A stretch of 64,000 nt of DNA from Amylostereum areolatum. Lineage: Eukaryota; Basidiomycota; Agaricomycetes; Russulales; Stereaceae. Shown here in pieces: positions 48,782 to 59,972 of this stretch (positions within the stretch are counted from its first letter, which is position 1; each line of letters begins with the position of its first letter). The stretch lies in the NCBI GenBank assembly GCA_012932865.1, contig SAXG01000061.1, forward strand, positions 186,001-250,000, given 5' to 3'. A model generated the notes under the pieces. The model worked only from the letters and a program-made list of their open reading frames with translations, was not told the DNA's origin and made no database searches. Made by a program: the position numbers and the translations under genes.

Positions 48782-51303
48782 TCAGCAGCCCGCGGGCACG
48801 GTCTTGTCGTCGCGGTGGTTGGCGGCGTTGACGCCGAGCCCGCGGCTGGCGAAGGCCTTCCAGAGCGTGCACTTGTTCGCGCCGGCGAAGCGGTTAGCGT
48901 CAGCCTGGATCCAGGCGTCGCGCGCGGTGAGGACTGTCAAGCGCGCGGGGGGGGGGGGGGGGGGGGTCAGCGTCGACGTCGTCCTGAAACGCCCAAACAT
49001 CGAGGGGGGGGGGGAGGACGCACAGGTGGGGTTGCACGGCTGCAGCGCGAGCGCGTCGAGGAAGATGTGCAGGTACACGGCGTTCCCGGCGGTGCTCCTG
49101 CAGGACATGGGCAGTGGGCGTGAGACGTGGGGGGGGGGGGAGGTTGCGAGAAGGAAACGGAGCGGACGCACGTGGGGTCGGAGAGCGCGTTGGCGTCGAA
49201 GCCGTGCACGCCGACGAGCGCGGCGAGCACGTTGTGGAGCAGGTTCGCCCAGACCTCGCCGATGTTGTGCACCTCGTTGAGCGTGGCCGACGCTCGCGTA
49301 CGTGAGCGGGTTCGTGGACCTGATCAAGGCCCCCGGCGCGCGCGCGTCAGAAAACAAAACGCGTGCACGAGGGGCGAGGGAGGGAGGAAAGACGCGGAGG
49401 GGGGGGACGCACGAGGAGGTCGAGTAAGGGTGCGTGCGGATGCCCGCGGGGTCGTCCACGACGTACTGGCCCAGGACGTAGTCGCCGATCGCGGAGGTCT
49501 GCTCGGTCCATCTGGAGAACGCGGAGGACGCGGACATCAGCGGGGGGGGGAAGCCGAGCGCGCGGACCGAGGACGAAAGGAAGATACGGACTCGGCGAAC
49601 GCGTCCGACCAGCCCTCGCCCATGCCGCCGGCCTCGGTCGTCTGGAGGCAGCGCCCGGTCCCGCCGCCGGTCAAGCGGTTGCTGATCCCGTGCGTGTTCT
49701 CGTGGACGACGATGTCGTTTCTCGAGCGCGCCGTCGCGCTCGGGCTGGATAAGCGAACCGGGAGTGAGGCCCGGAGGTAAGCAGGCGGTCGGAACTGCTG
49801 TGGAACTCACGTTGGTGATGTCCCACAGGAACATGCGCATGTGTCCGCTCTGGCCACTGGGAGAGAAGCAAGGAAAAAACATGCCGTCCGTGAGCTCGCG
49901 GAATTGGGGGGGGGGGGGGGCGAGACGAAGGGGAGAAAGACGCACTCGGGCGGCGTCGAGAAGTCCGCGTTGTCCGTGCCGGCGGTGTCCTGGACGGAGA
50001 TCGTGACGGGGTCGCTGCCCTTCCCGCCCTTCCCGAAGTTGTCGCTCTGGAAGTTGAACGCGCTCTCGGTGAACCCGTACAGGTACGAGATGTCGTGCAC
50101 GGTGTTCGCGACGTAGAACGCGTTCGTGATCGCCGCGTTCTTGTTCGCGGACGTCGTCGGCGCCGCGTTGGCGTTCTGGGTGTAGATGAACGCGCCCGAG
50201 GACGACTGGGGCGCGGAGGTGGACCCGATGGAGGCCACGACGTTGTTGCCGCTCGTGGTGGTGCCGGTGATCCAGCCGTTGGGCGAGGCCGTGGCGTCTT
50301 CGGGGTTGGCGACGTTCTGGAAGCCCTGGGTGAGGATCTCCTCGCGGATGGGCAGGACGCGGTACTGCGCAAAGGCGCAAAGGGGGTCAGCACCGCGCGC
50401 GCGACGGAGCGCGGAACGGAGCACGCACGGTGGCCTTGTTGACGAAGTCGGTCACGGACACGAGCGTGTTGTCGTGCGCGTCGACGAAGGCCTCGTACCA
50501 GGCGTTGGTGGCCGCGTTCTGGATCTGGATGACGTGCACGAGCGCGACGGTGTTGTCCTCCTTGACGAGGTACTCGAGCGTGGTCGGGTGCTCGTTGTAC
50601 GTGCCGTCGAGCGTCTTCTCCGCGGTCGCGATCGCGTCCTCCTTCGCGACGGAGGGGGTGCTGTCCGCGATCGAATCTGAACACGGCAACCGTGACAGCG
50701 ATCAGTGAAGCGCGATGCTGGGTCAAAGGGTGGGGAGACGCACCGGGCTTGACGAAGGACGATCCGAAGGACGCGACCTTGCCGTCGTTGTTGAACGCGA
50801 CGTTGGCCACCGCGTTCGCGAACGTGATGCCATTCTGTTGACAGTGACACCCCGCGATGAGCCGGAGAAATCTCGCGTGCAGAACCGGGAGAAACACCTA
50901 CGCTCTGCTGCTTCACGAACGCGTGCTTGGACGCGTCGCCGGCGAACCCAGAGGTGAACGCGACGGCGTCGCTGTCGACGCCGAGCTTGGACGCGACGAA
51001 GGCCGTGGCCGCGCTGGTGAGGTCGAAGTCGTCGCGCTTGGCGAGGGGGTGGTCAAGGCCGTCCGTGCCGAACGTCTGCACATCGCGACCGTCAGCCCAC
51101 AGTCACAGGGGAAGGAGGGACCGACTGACCTCGAAAGACGACGCAGGATGGAAAGTCTCAAGCTTCAACGCGGCGTCCGGGCCCACAGCGCGGACGCGGT
51201 GCGTCTCGTGCTTGGAAGCGGTGGGCCAGGGAGCAGCCGCGGCGTTCGAGGCGAACGCCAACGCGACGAGGACAGAGGAAAGGAGCTGGGCGAAGCGGGC
51301 CAT
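48782..51303 (-). pseudogene. Fungalysin metalloprotease M36, copy 2, frameshifted
   Basis: Same 11-exon structure, orientation and signal peptide (MARFAQLLSSVLVALAFASN) as copy 1 at 12165-14534. Compared with copy 1 there is one extra T in 49718-49720, 14 bases upstream of the HENTH codons (49704-49690), and one extra base in 49284-49287, inside the exon coding TYASVG/LNEVHNIGE. As written, the zinc site is out of frame and the protein is truncated. All other exons are open and conserved, with splice sites kept, and the C-terminus (KAANHRDDKTVPAGC in the copy 1 frame) is intact. So it is either a young pseudogene or a working gene with two sequencing indels. Its introns carry long C-runs on the coding strand, unlike copy 1. 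Confidence 0.8.
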
Positions 51304-51424
51304 TTACGGTGATGTCGAGGACGTTGGGGGGCTGCGGGCTTGAACGCGAGGAGGGAGCGCGAGCCGAGGACGAGGAGCTGGTGAAGGCTTGACGTCTGAA
51401 GATTTGCGACCGTCGGCGCTGGAG

Positions 51425-51433
51425 GCTTTATAG
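51425..51433 (-). promoter_or_regulatory. TATA box of fungalysin copy 2
   Basis: CTATAAAG on the minus strand, about 125 bp upstream of the ATG; corresponds in position to the box of copy 1. Confidence 0.5.
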
Positions 51434-51687
51434 CTCCAGCGTCCTGCAGAGGGACCAGGTCCGGATGCAGCATGCACGGCGTTGACCCCGGTATGAGAAC
51501 AGGAGAAGTGGGGCGCATGGACGGGCTTTTCCAGGATTCGCGCCGGCTGGGGCGGATAAGATGGAGAGCACACGGACTGAATTTCCAGAAACGAGGCCCT
51601 GGCGTTCGATGGAAGAGCGAGAGCACGCCGTGCGCGGTGGGAGGAAATGTCGGAGGAAGGCGTGTCGCAGGCTATGGTAGTGCTTTT

Positions 51688-51787
51688 GCCAAGAGAGAAG
51701 CGCGGACGGACCAGCGTGCAGCCAAGGGGGGGCGGTGGGGAAATCCTGGGGAACGCAAACGGACGAAAGAGCGTTATCGCGAGCACG
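51688..51787 (-). promoter_or_regulatory. Upstream blocks shared with fungalysin copy 1
   Basis: GCCAAGAGAGAAGC at 51688-51701 and a 24 bp block at 51764-51787 that differs from copy 1 by one base (core GTTATCGCGAGCACG). They keep nearly the same spacing from the start codon as in copy 1. The second block carries a GATAA core on the coding strand. Confidence 0.45.
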
Positions 51788-52081
51788 CACGATCACAGGA
51801 GCATGTGAGGTCCTGGGGAAGCAGAAGGCAGCGTACTCAGTATGTATTACTATCAGCGGCAGAAGTAGTCTGTGCCTAAGTGCGAGGGGCCGACCGTTGC
51901 TCGACCTTCGGTGTTAACACGTTGCACGTGATCTCACCAGTATCGACGCGCGTCGCTCGCGTTGGACCGTTGGCATCTCTCCGTCTCACAATACTACAAC
52001 TGGCAGCTTGTCTCTGACGAGAACACCATCCCAACATAAAGTATTCCCTTCTTATTCTTCTCCCTCTTCCTGCTTTCACAG

Positions 52082-52718
52082 CTACAAAACCCACGGTGAG
52101 TGTTGAACGTTGACTCCCGCAGTATATATGTGCGGAACTTGACGAAGCTTGAGGTATTTCCCAGGCCGTGAGCTATGGAATACGTCTTCCCATCCTAAAC
52201 CAGTCCCCTGTGAGGTGTGCATGAGTTGGACAGCCTGACTGGTGTACTGATACTCGAGGATATCTGTCCTCGGCGAGTCGGCCCCAGTCTCGGAGAGCTG
52301 GAAGTCAACCTTTTGACCTCTAAGTACCCTGGCACCAGTCAAATTCTGGCGCCTTTGATGCTGAGAACTTACAAGTTCCCTTTCTCGGCAAGTACATGTG
52401 CGTTCCTCGCCCCATTAAAAGGTAGTAGGTACATATCTCAGACTGACTTTTCAATCCTAGTTGAAACGGCATCCACCTCGACTTTGGCCTCAAGATAGAC
52501 ATGTTCAGGTATGTGTGTACGCACGATTTACCTTTACGGGCGTCGAACATATAGTTTTCCGTGATGCGCTGTACAGAGTTGAGCAAAGGCAATGGCTTGG
52601 GAGGTTTGAGCACTCGTTCGGAGTCATCGGACGACGCGGAGGAGTACCGGAATTGGTCGGAATACGTAGCGTAGCCAATGAGAAGCGTGAGAAAATCTCT
52701 ATCGCCGCGTCGCGACAA
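52082..52718 (-). CDS. Hypothetical protein, exon joints uncertain
   Basis: An ATG at 52718 opens MSRRGDRDFLTLLIGYATYS and runs to ITENYMFDARK near 52535, followed by a possible donor. A second coding-like block ends at a stop at 52082: KVDFQLSETGADSPRTDILE, YQYTSQAVQLMHTSQGTGLG, ... VNVQHSPWVL. Small exons between them are likely but could not be fixed. No domain recognised. The region could also be the remnant of a larger gene. Confidence 0.35.
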
Positions 52719-52759
52719 CTTGAAGGTCGAGCAACGGTCCGCCCCCCGCGCATATGAAC

Positions 52760-54500
52760 AGACTTTAAACAGAACGACTATCTTCTGTTTGAAGGCTGGC
52801 TACGAGAGACTAGGCAGAAGTGCATCATAGCCTGCCCATCAAAATGTCGACTTGCTCACTTGTTCACATCTCCCCGCCTTCGCCCGTTGCCGACGCGATG
52901 ACGGTCCCCGACGTCACATTCACAGCCCGACGTCGACGTCGACGTCCACCTCGACTCTCTTGCTCGCCACGCTCGACGTCCCCGCGCCCATCGTCCCTCT
53001 CATCGCTCTTCGCCAGCTCGCCAGCTCCCCCCTCTCCATCGCACCTGCCCACTGATCTCATGCTTCGCGGGCCGCCGCCGCCCACCGATCCCCCCTCTCA
53101 TCACCCACCACATGTACATTGCACATTGCGCACCCTCCCGTGGGTAGAATTGAATGATTTCCATCGGATCTTGGTCCATTGGAGACCCCCCCGCCGATAA
53201 CGACGCCCCATCTTGACCCCGTTGATCTCTATCTCCCGCTTCACACGCCCGTGCCACGCCCGCCGTCCTTCTGTCCTCTCCTCTGCCCTCCCCGTCGCAC
53301 CGCCCACATCACAAGCCCCCGACCGCTCGCCGCTCGCATCAAAACTATCCCCCCCCTCCTTCGACGCACGCGAGCAGGTCACGCAGTCAATTCGGTCTTC
53401 GGTCTTCGCAATCCACGTCCCAGCACAGGCCATCGCACGCCTATCTCGAGACTCGCCCCCCCCCCTTCCCCTGGACTTCGCAACACGCCAAGCCCTCAAA
53501 AACCGCCCCCGACGATCCCGCTCCGTCCATACCCGACGGTCGACCGACCCTATCGTCGCCGGCTAAGCAACAGGTACCGCGCGCGCAAGTTCCGCGTTCG
53601 ACTCTCGTGCACCTTCTAGCCTGCCTGCAGATATTCTAGCCTGCCTGCGGATACGCACGGACACCTCCTGCCAGCGTTATCGTCGGCAGCGGCGTCTCGT
53701 ACCCCGCCGGCCCTGCGATTCGAGTCGGGTGCGCGGGGTTCTGCCGCGGACACATCGCCCACCGTCCTAGAGCTTATCCATCCATAGTGTCCAGTTTCCC
53801 CCGACCAGCCCCCGACCTCAGACGCAGAAGCCCCGCGTTGCGCGGCCCTTCGCTTCGCCACATGCCCCCACCGCTGCCCGCACGAGCCCCGCTTAAGTAC
53901 CTCAATTACTTCACCGTATTCTCTCTCGCACCTCCCACATCCCCCGGCATCAGCGCGCGGCACGAATGATCTGCGACCGACGTCTCCTAAAGAAGCATCC
54001 GAGCCGCGCGTGCCACTGCTAGGGTATATTCCACGGCGCGTCGCACGAGGCCCTCCGATTCCTTGACTCGCATGCTTCTGCACGACTTCTGTCCCGTACG
54101 GTCTCATGCTGTGTACTTAGTATGGAAGCAGAGGCGCCCGTGTCCATCGCAATGATGGCTTCAATGAAGAAGATCGGATTGCTGTAATGTCATACATACT
54201 GTACGTACGCGTTGAAAGCAGACGTGACGACCACCGCGAACTCCAACCCGTCCGCGCGCCTCCATTCCGGCCGAAGGGGAAGCATGTACCCGGCCTTGCC
54301 ATTCCAACCCCACAAACAATCTTACTACCGCGCACCGCGTACAGATCGACTGTCATCGGTGTAAGGCTGCCATCGGTGTAAGGTCTGCTATAGTATAAGG
54401 AGACTGTCATCTGTGTACAAGGTCTGCTATAGGGAGACCACCGCGGCGCACCCTCACGGCCCGACATCCAGCCCGACGCGCCCGACCGACGCCCACTTGC
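52760..54500. other. C-rich low-complexity stretch without a supported gene
   Basis: Long but compositionally biased open frames on both strands (Pro/Arg/Ser only). Small duplications: CTAGCCTGCCTGC repeated at 53617-53655, and a 30-40 bp unit with GACTGTCATC and AAGGTCTGCTATAG repeated at about 54349-54436. No RNA gene was recognised. Confidence 0.35.
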
Positions 54501-56801
54501 TTACAGCGCGTTGCTCACGCACGAAAACGCGGACCCGTACGCGTTCGCGCGATAGCTCGCCACGATGCTCTGCACGGACGTCTGCGCACCCCCACACAAA
54601 TCAGCGTCGCGTCTTCAACAAGAAAAAGAAGAAGAAAAAAGGGGGGGGAGGAGGAGGAGGGGGGGAGGAGGAGGAGGGGGGAGGAGGAGGAGGAGGGGGT
54701 CAAGGAAGGAGGAGGAGGAGGGGGTCAAGGAAGGAGGACCGGCACGCACGTAGGTGCCCGCGACGAGGACGTACGCGCCGAACGCGATGAGCGCGCAGTT
54801 CGCGGCCGTCTCCGCCGAGCGCGCCGCGCCCGCCCACTTCTGCGCGCCGGGGTGGAGCGCGAGGTAGGCCATGCCCCAGAAGATGAACCTGGCCCGTCAC
54901 GGTCGTCAGCGTCCGCGCCTCCGCATCGCGCGAGTGGCACGTACCCGAACCAGCAATCTGTGCGGAGCGGGAGGATCAGCGAGGGGGTGGGGATGGGGAT
55001 GGGGATGGGGGATGCGGAGGTGGGGGGCGGGGGGCGCACCGAAGAGGGAGCTCATGAGGCTCAGGAGGTCGTTGAAGAACGGGATCACCTCCGCGATCAC
55101 GAACGCGAGGACCCAGGTGAGGGCGACGATCGCCGCCCAGACGCCCCACCCGAGCGCGGTGTGCTCGTGCCGGTGGTGCGAGGTGCGGAAGACGCGGAAG
55201 AACACGAAGCGCGCGGTCACGGACTGTGCGCGTCCGTCCGTCCGTCCGTCGGTCAGTCAGTATCGGGCGCGGGTCGACGGGAGAGAGGAGAGGAGAGGAG
55301 TGGAAAGGGAAGGAAAGGGGAGGGAGGGAGGGAGGGAGGGCGGGCGGACGCACGGAGTAGAGCGCGCCGAGGAAGAGGATGGTCGGGATCGCGAACGCGA
55401 ACGCGATCTTTTTGAACGCGGGCTGGAGGGAGCCGAACGCGGGCGAGGTGATGTACTGGTTTCCCTGGTTGCGCGCGGAGGATGTGGACGTGCGTGAGGA
55501 GGAGCGTCGGAAGGGACGGGGCGGCGGAGACGCGCTCACCGACGTAGTGATAGATGATCGCGCCGCACAGCGTGAACGTGACCATCTCCGCGATCGTCAC
55601 CGCCCACAGCGCTGCCCGTGCCCCGCACATCCGTCAGCACGCTCCGTCCGCCCCCAGCCCCGAGAGAACGCGCACCTTTCGGAAAGTCCCTCGGGTCCTC
55701 CATCTCGGCGATGAACTGCGTGCGCTCGCCTCAGCGGACGCCGCATCGGAAGGAATGCGCAGACGCGGGAGGGGGGGGGACGCACCGAGGGGAGCGTGAT
55801 CTGCCCCACGAACGTGTACAGGATGTTGAGGAACGCGGACATGCCTACAGTTCCCAACGCGCGCCGAGACTCAGCCCAAACCCACCGCGCGACAGAGGAG
55901 GAAAGGCGCTCACCCGCGACGAACGTCGTCCCCTCCACCGGAAACGCCGTCACCAACGGCGCCTCCCCGACCACATACCCGGCCGGATGGTCCTGCACGC
56001 CCGCGAAGACGATCGCGAGCAGCACCGCGATCCCCATCGTGAGCGCGCTCACCACGCCCAGCGCGCCCATCTGGTCCAGCGTGCGCGGCAGGCTCACGAC
56101 GAAGCACGCGGCCGCGGCCGCCGCGCTGAACGCGACCGTGCACGCGCCGCCGCCGCCGCCGCCGATGAGCGTGTTGAGCAGCTTCGCGCCGACGAGGCAG
56201 TGCAGGGCCTGGATGAAGGTGTTGTTGAGCACGAACAGGGCCGCGGCGGCGTTGTACGCCGCGCGGGAGCCGCCGAAGAGCCGCTGCCCGACGTCGCACA
56301 CGTCGCGGACGTCCGGGTGCGCGAGGCAGAAGCGCCAGAGGACGAGGGAGGTGTAGAGCACGCTGGCCGCGACCGCGAGCGTGACGAGGATGCCGGGGAC
56401 GAGGCCGAGGACGGAGAACGACCTGTCCGGGGTCGCGTTGCGTCGGCGCGCGCGCGTCGATAGATATGGAGCGGGGAGGACGCACCAGGGGAAGGACATC
56501 ATCGCGAGGCAGATGTACTCCGAGAACAGCAGGGCTGCGGTCTGCCGTGCGTCTTTGCATGAGTAAAGTCACAGTAGTGTCCTCCGTGGGAGAAACCCCC
56601 GCCGACGGACGGACGAACGCAACGCACCTTTTGCCACGAACACGTCCTGTACCGAATCGCATGCTCGCGCTCCGCCGCGACCTGCCCCGCGATCGCCGCC
56701 CCGCCCGATCCCACACTACTCGAGCGCTCCACGTCCCCCTCCTTGGACCCGCGCACGCTGTCCTTGTCCCGGCTTTTCTCCTGCGGGGTCGGGTACGCCA
56801 T
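54501..56801 (-). CDS. Amino acid transporter, Aa_trans (MTR-like) family
   Basis: First true ATG at 56801 (MAYPTPQEKSRDKDSVRGSK); an upstream in-frame GTG is not a start. Exons run to a stop at 54501. Segments in order: TAALLFSEYICLAMMSFPW, SFSVLGLVPGILVTLAVAAS, VLYTSLVLWRFCLAHPDVRD, CDVGQRLFGGSRAAYNAAAA, LFVLNNTFIQALHCLVGAKL, LNILYTFVGQITLPS/FIAEMEDPRDFPKALW, PAFKKIAFAFAIPTILFLGA, WGVWAAIVALTWVLAFVIAE, VIPFFNDLLSLMSSLF, and a last exon ending AYGSAFSCVSNAL. The pattern of 11 hydrophobic helices with LxPGI and AEMEDPRDFPKA matches fungal neutral amino acid permeases of the MTR type, which import amino acids with protons. One intron holds a long purine tract (54618-54735). Some borders are approximate. 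Confidence 0.85.
54618..54735. repeat. Purine-only low-complexity tract (GGA/GAA runs)
   Basis: More than 100 bp consisting almost only of A and G on the plus strand, within an intron of the transporter gene, which would be a long pyrimidine tract in the transcript. Such mirror-type tracts can form triplex DNA. Confidence 0.7.
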
Positions 56802-57922
56802 GATCGATGCCACTGTGTCGGGGATACGGGTTCGTGGTTTTGGTCCTGCGCGCAGGGCTCTCGGGAGCCCGCGTTTTTTTCATGCAGTCCATTATATATG
56901 AGGGAGCGGACGGGATCAAAAAAATAAAGCTAAGGCGCGAGGGTTGTGTGATGCGGGAATTGCCCAGGTCGGGGAGGCGGAAGCATACAATCGCGCCCCA
57001 CTTGTGTCAGAGGCGCCTGTGTCCGCACCACCTGAGGGCGACGCGATGACGTCGGCGCGCGCCCCCAGGGGTGAGTACTCTTACTGCTACATAAGTTGTT
57101 CATCGAGCGCGCGGCAGCGCCAACATGGGTCGCGCGAAGCGTGAAGCGTGAAGCGTGACACGGTCAGAGAGGCGGGAGGGGCGGCGGACGGCGGCGCGAG
57201 CAGGCTGCGGGATGAGCCCATCGCACGTCGTTTGCGCGCGGAATGTCGCGACGTCACGCGCTTCGTCGCTGGCGCCTCTCGGGCCTCAGACTGGGAGATG
57301 CGGGCATCAGAGCGAGTATCCAGGGCGGGGTGTGGGTACGTCGATTCAGCTATGATTCTGTCGACGCGAACGAGCGTGTCCGTGCGTGGCCTGTCGTCGA
57401 GAAGGGGCCCGGGAGAGGGGGAACAAAGAGGCCGTGGGAAAAAGGTGCGCGGCGTCGGATTCCCACGGGCTCATGTTACCGAGCCCGACCACACCGTCCT
57501 GCTCATTCACATACAATGTATGCGCACCACGCCTGCTCGCCATCCACGCCTCCAATCCCCGCCATGCTCTCCTCTCAAACCCCTCCCCCCCTCCCACATT
57601 TCAATCCAGACCGACCCCCGATCGACCGCGACCGCTGAACGCCCGCCCTCAGACTGCAGTCTGAACTCCCCGCCCTTCCCGCCGGTCTGAACCCCAACGC
57701 CCCCGCCCCCGCCCCCGTATATTTAAATGCCCCCTCCCGACGTGCGGCGTCCGCAAGACCATTCCTTGGACCCTTCTCCCCCTCCCCCTCTCCCCCTCTC
57801 TTCCAATCACGCTCCATACCCACATCCATACCATACCACACCATACCCTCACCCGCTTCCCCCTCCATACATCCACCCGACCCACATAACCCCCCGCCCT
57901 CCCCCATCACACCCCCACCCCT
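56802..57922. other. Divergent intergenic region with TATA box
   Basis: Upstream DNA of both flanking genes. A TATA-like TATATTTAAA lies at 57717-57726, about 195 bp upstream of the ATG at 57923. The following C/T-rich leader (57770-57920) looks like a 5' UTR. No other gene was supported. Confidence 0.4.
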
Positions 57923-59972
57923 ATGCACGCCCCTCCCCAAGCACCGACGCACCCACCCCGTCGACGCGCGCTCAAAAGCCGCCTCGACGTCTACCACGCC
58001 CGCGACGCGTCCCACGCCCACCGCGATCGACTGGTGGCCGTACCCGACCTGGGCCCCGTCCGACGGTTTCGCGCGTCCGACGCCCGCCGCCGCGATCCCC
58101 CTCGCATCCGCGCCTATCCCCTCCCTCTCTCCCTCTCCCTCTCCCTCCCCTCCCTCCACATCCTCATCCACATCCTCAACCCCAACCCCTACATCCGCAT
58201 CCACCCCCTCCACAAGCGCCCCACCAAACCAAACCCTCGTCTCCATCTCCGCCCTCCCCCCCGCCGCCGCCGCCTCCTCCTCCGCCCGCGCCTCCGCCCA
58301 CCCGCGCCCGTTCCCCCTCATCTCCCTCGCCCCGCTCTTCGCCCTCCTCGGCCTCGCCCTCGGCGCCCTCCTCGCCCTCCTCCTCTTCCGCCGTCTCCGC
58401 GCCCGCGCCCGCGCGCACGCACACGCGGGCTCCTTCGCGCCCGGACCGCGCTACGCGCCCGCCGCCGCCGCCGACGCCGAGGCGGAGGCGGAGGCGTACA
58501 GTCCGAAGGCGCTCTACGGCGGCGGCGGCGGAGCGGGAGCGGGAGCGAGAGGGATGGCCTTGGCCTCGGTCGACCTCGCGGGCAGCCCGAGCAAGTACAC
58601 CCGCCACGGCTCCGCCGCCTCCCGCCGCCCCAGCTCCGCGCGCTCCTGGCTCAGCCACGCCGCCGCCACCAGCACGCGCACGCGTCAACCCTCCCTCCCG
58701 CACCGCCTCCCGCTCCCGCTCCCGCCGCCGCTGGCCGAGGAGCGCTCGGGCCTGCTGGGCGGCGCGGACACGGCGAGCGTGTACAGCCGCGCGACGACCG
58801 GGATGGGGTGGTTTGATGTGGGGGAGGACGCGGACAAAGGCGAAGGCGAAGGAGAAGACGAAGGAGAAGGAGAGCAGGAGGAGGGAGAGGATCGGAGGAG
58901 GGGGGCTTGGGAGCGGTGGATGGCGGGGTCGGGGTCGGGGTCGAGGGGCGATGGAGATGCGGAGGGGGAGGGGGCGGGGGCGGGACAGCAAGAGGCGGAG
59001 GCGGCGGCGGCGGAGGCGGCGGCGGCGGAGGCGGCGGCGGGGAGCACGGCCTGGATCGCGGGGAGCGGGTTCCGGATCGTGCGCGAGGACGCGGCGCCGG
59101 AGCTGGAGACGGGCGCGGGCGCGGGCGCGGGGCTCGGGCGGAGCTTCAGCGCGTGGCGCACGCGGGGGGAGTTGGAGAGCGCGTTGGGGCAGGGGCGCGG
59201 GAGCGGGTGGTGGGCGTGGACGCGGGGCTGGCCGTCCTCGTCCGAGGCGCAGGAGGACACGTTCACGCGCGCGCCGTCGCGGGCGCGGAGGAGCAGCGGG
59301 AGGAGGGCGGAGGCGGAGGCGGCGGAGGCGGAGGCGGCGGAGGCGGCGTGGGTGGTCAGTCCGCGGCTGGTCGGGGAGGAGAAGGTGTTGTTCGCGGAGC
59401 GGGGGACGACGGGGACGGGGACGGGGACGAGGGCGAGGGAGGGGGAGGGGGAGGGAAGGGAGCTCAAGTTCAAGGCCGGGAACGGGAAGACGAAGACGGG
59501 GCGGAAGTTGCGCGCGGCGCATCCGCCGCCGCTGCCGTTCCCCGCCACGCCCGCGTCGGACAAGACCTCGCCGTACCGCGCGCGTTTGACCAAGCCCGCG
59601 CCGCCGCGCGCTCCTGCGTCAACGTCCGCGTCCGCGTCTGCGTCCGTGGCCACGTCCCCGCGCTCGGTGTACTCCCAGCCTTCGAACGCGCGCTCGACGC
59701 ACGCCCGACCCTCCACCCCCGGATCGTCGACGTCGACGCACGCGCGCGCGTCGCTCCCGACGGCGCCCGCGCTGGGCAGGACGCCGGCCGAGCGGCACGC
59801 GGCGCGGGTGGGCGCGATGGGGCGGGTGGAGAGGATCTTGGCGGACGGGTGGGGAGAGCGGGAGCGGGAGCGGGGGATGTCGATGGGGATGGGGGTTGAG
59901 GAGGGGGAGAAGGGGGAGGGCGAGGGCGAGGGCGGGATCGAGCAGCGGCTCGTGGGTGGGATGGGCGCCTGA
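57923..59972 (+). CDS. Single-pass membrane protein with Ser/Thr-rich outer part
   Basis: The coding frame that ends at 59972 (GGIEQRLVGGMGA) can be read upstream through a membrane helix (PFPLISLAPLFALLGLALGA then LLALLLFRRLR, about 58290-58400) to TAIDWWPYPTWAPSDGFARP and a Ser/Thr/Pro-rich part near 57950. The only suitable ATG (57923, MHAPPQAPTHPP) is in a different frame, shifted by one at the run CCCC 57956-57959, so an intron or an indel lies there. After the helix comes a cytosolic tail: ALASVDLAGSPSKYTR, EERSGLLGGADTASVYSR, Ala/Glu repeats, and SRSVYSQ-like segments. This layout (short Ser/Thr ectodomain, one helix, long tail) is common in mushroom surface or sensor-like proteins. 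No enzymatic domain. Confidence 0.5.

Noticed and set aside
52820..53619. Overlapping Pro/Ser/Arg-rich frames on the plus strand
   Set aside because: Biased composition, both strands open, no introns or motifs that agree.
57727..59589. Very long Pro/Arg/Ser frame of 620 codons
   Set aside because: It is a shadow of the membrane-protein gene in GC-rich DNA; the frame ending at 59972 carries the membrane helix and sensible protein features. Its ATG lies directly after the TATA box.
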